Virus record (IMG/VR): IMGVR_UViG_3300045284_000036
Span: 1 to 52,217 of that record
Length of the DNA: 52,217 bases
Direction: 5' to 3' (one strand)
From: a virus
The position numbers and the translations under genes are program-made. Below the pieces are notes generated by a model. It worked only from the letters and a program-made list of their open reading frames with translations, ran no database searches and was not told where the DNA came from. Positions 48,696 through 52,217 of the stretch are shown here, piece by piece; within the stretch, counting starts at the first letter, position 1, and each line of letters opens with the position of its first letter.

Positions 48696-49321
48696 GTGGG
48701 TTTGACACGTCACGCAACTCGTCCGGTACTTACTTCCAAGCAAAACAGTTTGGCTCTATTTTGCGTGGCTACGGTCCACCCGTTCCGCAGGCGGGCGTTG
48801 TCGGTGATATGTACATCGACGTAATGAGTTGGCAGCTGTACGAAAAACGCGATCTGAATGGACTTGATGACTGGGGCCACTATCTTTTCGTGGTACCGGC
48901 ACTTTATCGATCATCCCTGAAATGGTATGGCCCGGCAGCACCCAGCAATTCTATCGGTGTTGCAGGAGATTATTTCATACAATGGGCTGGCTTCCCGAAT
49001 TACGGGATGCAGCCCATGATATGGGGGCCGAAGGAATGGACTGGCTGGCCTGAAAACGGTGATGGTTCTGATACCGTTATTGCGGCCATGCATCCCGAAG
49101 TGCATCAGCTTGGCATGACGGATGAAGGCCCGGACAAGGTAGATATGGGCCTTACCCAACTGATCGCTGTTGGTCTCTTCGATGAATACAATATCCCCGT
49201 CATCGTTACTGCAAATCCGGGTGACCCCGTGTTGCGTCTTGGCACGCAGAGTTCCGGGCAACTGGTTACAATCGTCATCAATTCGCTGTACACCGCAGAA
49301 GATGAACATGCGTTATTGTAA
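48692..49321 (+). CDS. Hypothetical fibre-region protein
   Basis: The 209-residue protein contains GYGPPVPQAGVVGDMYIDVM, a linker also typical of fibre adaptor domains, and WYGPAAPSNSIGVAGDYFIQ, so it has two related short repeats. The N-terminal SSGTYFQAKQFGSIL and the C-terminal part are ordinary. It overlaps both neighbours (4 bp and 1 bp). Confidence 0.68.
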   Translation: MSGFDTSRNSSGTYFQAKQFGSILRGYGPPVPQAGVVGDMYIDVMSWQLYEKRDLNGLDDWGHYLFVVPALYRSSLKWYGPAAPSNSIGVAGDYFIQWAGFPNYGMQPMIWGPKEWTGWPENGDGSDTVIAAMHPEVHQLGMTDEGPDKVDMGLTQLIAVGLFDEYNIPVIVTANPGDPVLRLGTQSSGQLVTIVINSLYTAEDEHALL

Positions 49322-50292
49322 TGGTTTATAACCCGTCATCTGATTTTGTAGGTTTGTGGCGCACCATTACTGGCGGCGTTGTCAAGGCTGAAATGCCGGG
49401 GCTGGATTTTGTCGTGGCCGCACTTGGCCGCGCCGGTCTTATCACGGTGGTATTTTCTGCTACGCCGCCTACGTTGAACCAACCTACGACTGCGTGGTTT
49501 CAAACTGCTGTACCAAGTTATGCGGCAGAAGGTGCGCTGTATCTATGGAATGGCGACACTAACAGTTACCAGCCAGCCACGCCTGATTTGTTCGTTCAAT
49601 ATTTTGCGTTAGCCAAGCACCAGACTATCTTCGCTACAACGGGTGGACCGCCATTAGACAGCGTAGGTTCAGATAACGACTACGCTTTCAGAATGGATGA
49701 ACCGGGTGGCATCTACGGTCCCAAAGTAGGCGGCCACTGGCCTTCTACGCCGCTGCCGGGCACGTCGAATGCTGACATTAGCAAAGCACTGGATTTTCTT
49801 GGTACTACGCAAGGCGGCGTTCTTTATCGCGGTGCAACAGGGTGGACAGTGTTGCCACCGGGTACAGCTGGCTACGTGTTACAGACGCATGGCCCCGGTA
49901 CAGATCCGACGTGGGCGCTTGCAACTGGGCCAACAGGCGCGCAAGGCGTCAAAGGTGACAAAGGCGATAAAGGTGATCCCGGCATTCAAGGTCCGCAGGG
50001 CATACAAGGTATTCAAGGCCCCGGTGGAACTGGACCGCAGGGACCAATAGGTCCGCAGGGTATTCAGGGCTTAAAAGGCAACACAGGCAATACAGGCGCA
50101 CAGGGGCCACAGGGCATTCAGGGGCCAGCTGGTGGCGTTGTGACCACGGTTGGCGCAGTCGGTACCTATCGCATAGTCAACTTCCCCGGACCGCCTTGGT
50201 ACGCGGGTACTTGGATTGAAGTTGACAGGTTTACCATAAATCCGGGGTTCGGAGATCCTATATATTACTATTTCATTCTTCGCGTAGCTTAA
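49321..50292 (+). CDS. Collagen-like fibre protein with duplicated N-terminal domain
   Basis: This 323-residue protein has an N-terminal domain (about 1-98) that is closely related to the whole protein at 50305 (SSDFVGLWRTITGGV and EMPGLDFVVAALGRAG). A linker follows, then Gly-X-Y collagen repeats at about 204-270 and a C-terminal beta tip. Start overlaps the upstream stop (TAATG). Confidence 0.75.
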   Translation: MVYNPSSDFVGLWRTITGGVVKAEMPGLDFVVAALGRAGLITVVFSATPPTLNQPTTAWFQTAVPSYAAEGALYLWNGDTNSYQPATPDLFVQYFALAKHQTIFATTGGPPLDSVGSDNDYAFRMDEPGGIYGPKVGGHWPSTPLPGTSNADISKALDFLGTTQGGVLYRGATGWTVLPPGTAGYVLQTHGPGTDPTWALATGPTGAQGVKGDKGDKGDPGIQGPQGIQGIQGPGGTGPQGPIGPQGIQGLKGNTGNTGAQGPQGIQGPAGGVVTTVGAVGTYRIVNFPGPPWYAGTWIEVDRFTINPGFGDPIYYYFILRVA

Positions 50293-50304
50293 AGGAAAGC
50301 GGTC

Positions 50305-50601
50305 ATGACCTATCAACCCAGCACTGACTTTGTTGGTTTGTTCCGCGCTGTGACGGGCGGTGCCCAAAAGGGTGAAATGCCCGGTCTTGACTTCATGGTG
50401 TCTGCGCTCAAGCGTTCTGGCATCCTGAACGTTTCGATTGCCGGTACGCAGCCAACATCCAATCAGGCGAAGACGGCTTGGTTTCGCCCGGCAACGCCAA
50501 GCTATTCTGCGGAAGGTACGCTGTATCTTTGGGATGCAACGGGTTCTGCTTATGTTCTCGCCACTCCGAAACTGTTCTACACGTATCTGCAAGCCCAATA
50601 G
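50305..50601 (+). CDS. Free-standing copy of the fibre N-terminal domain
   Basis: The 98-residue protein STDFVGLFRAVTGGAQKGEM is a paralogue of the first 98 residues of the collagen-like protein just upstream (shared DFVGL, TGG, EMPGLDF, PSYxAEGxLYLW). It may compete or co-assemble at the same virion site. AAAGGAAAG precedes the ATG. Confidence 0.72.
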   Translation: MTYQPSTDFVGLFRAVTGGAQKGEMPGLDFMVSALKRSGILNVSIAGTQPTSNQAKTAWFRPATPSYSAEGTLYLWDATGSAYVLATPKLFYTYLQAQ

Positions 50602-50613
50602 GAGGTAACTCGT

Positions 50614-52217
50614 ATGGGTGGTGATGGCGGTGACGGCGGCGACGGCGGCGACGGCGACGGCGACGGCGACGGCGATGATGGCGGCCCCGGCGCACCCGGT
50701 GGTGATACTGGTGGTGATACCGGTAGCTCTACTTCAAGCGACAGTAGTACCAGTAGTACGGCTGCGGCTGAAGGCTCATTAGGCAGCCCCGGCAGTCTCG
50801 GTACGGCGGCTGAAGGTGACGCAGCAGCGAACGCTGCGCAGGCTGCGGCTGAAGGTGCTTTAGGCAGCCCCGGTAGCCTTGGCACCGCAGCTGAAGGCGA
50901 AGCTGCGGCTAATGCTGCACAAGCTGCGGCTGAAGGCGCGCTAGGCAGCCCCGGTAGCCTTGGCACCGCCGCTGAAGGCGAAGCTGCGGCGAACGCGGCT
51001 ACGGCTACGGCTGCCAGCATTGGCGAAGGTATTGGCGAGGCAGCGTTAAGCGCGGCTGACGAAGGTCAGGCTGCGATGGCTGCGCTTGCAGCACAAGTTG
51101 GCATCACCGCAGAAGTATCCAGTCTGGGGCTATTTGGTATTGCTGAAAGTCCTGCGACTACCACTGCTAACGTTAGTGTTGCTCAAGCACCAAGTGAAAC
51201 GCAAACTGACGTATCGGAAGTAGCTGTAGCACCACAAACAGAAACACCGACTGAAGCAAAACCGACAGAAGCAAAACCGGCTGAAGTAACGGTAGCGCCG
51301 CAAGCACCGGTAGCATTATCGCCAGTAGCACCAGTAGCGGAATTTACGCATAACATAACAACACCTGTAACCGTTACTGAACCATCACCGCAGGCTCCTG
51401 TAGGCATACCCGGTGTTCCCGGCACTCAAAACGCGCCTGCCAATGTTTCTGTGCCCGGTACTCAAAATGCGCCTGCTAGTTTGGCTGCGCCTGCACTTGG
51501 AATGTCTTCCGTAACTGACAGCACGCTTGGCGAAGCTGCACAGACCGCTGCGGCCAATCTTGGCTATTCCGGTCCCGTTGGTTCTACCAGTGCTACGTTT
51601 GGTCCTGATCTGGGCATTGCCGTTCCGGGTGTTGGTCCTTTTGGCAATCTCGGAAAAGGTGTTGGTGTTATTGGCAATAGAAGCGGCATTGCAACTTCGG
51701 TAGAACAAGCTCGTTCTGCCATGCCGGGCGCGATTAGCGCGACACAACCAAATATCACTGTTGAGGTACAGAAGGCTCTTGATAAGCTTGCAGAAGTACC
51801 TTTTGCAAAATCAATACCAACAATTTCAGTAAAACCTACTGATCCAACAGCGCCTGTTGCGCCGCCTGCGCCTGTTGCGCCGCCCGCGCCTTCGCCTGCG
51901 CCTTCGCCTGTAGCACCGCCAGCACCAGAAGCACTAGCTCCACCGACTAATATGACGGTTTCGCCTAAAACCAGTCCTAACATTTCGATTGTTGGGCCAA
52001 CGGCACCCGTTACTTTTTCACCGCCACCTATATCTACAGAACCGTTAGCACCACCTACGCCAACACCGACGCCTACGCCAACACCGACGCCTACGCCAAC
52101 ACCGACGCCTACGCCTACGCCTACGCCTACGCCTACGCCTACGCCTACGCCTACGCCTACGCCTACGCCTACGCCTACGCCTACGCCTACGCCTACGCCT
52201 ACGCCTACGCCTACGCC
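50614..52217 (+). CDS. N-terminal part of giant Pro/Thr/Ala-rich protein (3' end lies at 1-600)
   Basis: The ATG at 50614 has AGGAGGT upstream. The product has a Gly/Asp-rich start (about 1-30). Three near-identical repeats around EGALGSPGSLGTAAEG follow at about 50-130, then Ala/Pro/Thr-rich repeats and a final Pro-Thr tract. The frame is open to the window edge and continues in the same Pro-Thr phase at base 1. The whole product is at least 730 residues and lies just before terminase. No enzymatic motif was seen. Confidence 0.75.
   Translation, partial: MGGDGGDGGDGGDGDGDGDGDDGGPGAPGGDTGGDTGSSTSSDSSTSSTAAAEGSLGSPGSLGTAAEGDAAANAAQAAAEGALGSPGSLGTAAEGEAAANAAQAAAEGALGSPGSLGTAAEGEAAANAATATAASIGEGIGEAALSAADEGQAAMAALAAQVGITAEVSSLGLFGIAESPATTTANVSVAQAPSETQTDVSEVAVAPQTETPTEAKPTEAKPAEVTVAPQAPVALSPVAPVAEFTHNITTPVTVTEPSPQAPVGIPGVPGTQNAPANVSVPGTQNAPASLAAPALGMSSVTDSTLGEAAQTAAANLGYSGPVGSTSATFGPDLGIAVPGVGPFGNLGKGVGVIGNRSGIATSVEQARSAMPGAISATQPNITVEVQKALDKLAEVPFAKSIPTISVKPTDPTAPVAPPAPVAPPAPSPAPSPVAPPAPEALAPPTNMTVSPKTSPNISIVGPTAPVTFSPPPISTEPLAPPTPTPTPTPTPTPTPTPTPTPTPTPTPTPTPTPTPTPTPTPTPTPTPTPTPTPT
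52107..52217 (+). repeat. (CCTACG)n hexanucleotide tract, right end
   Basis: Roughly eighteen copies of CCTACG run to the window end, after degenerate ACCGACGCCTACGCCAAC repeats. They match the tract at 1-114. The last two bases do not complete a unit. Confidence 0.95.

Overview
The window looks like an essentially complete genome of a tailed dsDNA phage with podovirus (P22-type) head and tail-hub genes, cut open inside one gene. Both ends lie in the same hexanucleotide tract (CCTACG)n, read in the same Pro-Thr frame. The open frame that starts at 50614 and runs off the right end resumes at base 1 and stops at 600, so the natural molecule is probably circular or circularly permuted with a repeat of unknown length at the join. 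No integrase, CI-like repressor, tRNA or single-subunit RNA polymerase was seen, so a lytic phage using host RNA polymerase is likeliest. The host is probably an alphaproteobacterium: the phage carries a GcrA-family regulator, a family essentially confined to that class.

Layout. 0-11.6 kb, packaging and head: large terminase (+), then a minus-strand block of portal, a gene overprinted on the portal tail, a GroES-like co-chaperonin, a scaffold-like protein, a two-TM protein and small genes. Diverging from it (+) are the major capsid protein, a zinc-finger protein, gp4-like adaptor, gp10-like hub and gp7-like injection protein. 10.2-24 kb (-), DNA metabolism: VRR-NUC nuclease, two ribbon-helix-helix proteins, family A DNA polymerase, SSB-like protein, DUF2800 nuclease, DEAD-box helicase and primase-helicase, interrupted by the GcrA-like gene (+). 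24-29.3 kb (-): small early genes of unknown function. 29.3-31 kb (+): small genes. 31-35 kb: a 1422-residue ejection protein with a lysozyme-like domain. 35-38 kb: small genes, a 2OG-Fe(II) oxygenase paired with a DUF6817-like protein, and an SprT-like protease (-). 38-50.6 kb (+): an abundant-type structural protein, collagen-like fibres, three tandem jelly-roll paralogues, a holin candidate, an amidase endolysin and fibre accessory genes. The last gene is the Pro/Thr/Ala-rich giant that reads across the window edge into terminase.

The most unusual content is regulatory and repetitive DNA. (1) Two arrays of the palindrome TGGTATACAGTATACCA (23.73-23.87 and 29.87-29.99 kb) bracket the early block, and all seven spacers are exact multiples of 7 nt. 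(2) Five stem-loops between minus-strand early genes keep a GAAA tetraloop while their upper stems covary. (3) At least nine copies of a GCATGC-centred palindrome lie within 1.1 kb, three of them inside the primase-helicase reading frame. (4) Sigma70-like promoters of the minus-strand genes carry CGATAACG/TATCG-type elements at the -10, one of which would give a leaderless helicase mRNA. (5) GTGTATAC sites recur in the divergent intergenic regions.

Positions and motifs were read directly from the sequence. Family names come from recognising sequence patterns, without any database search.
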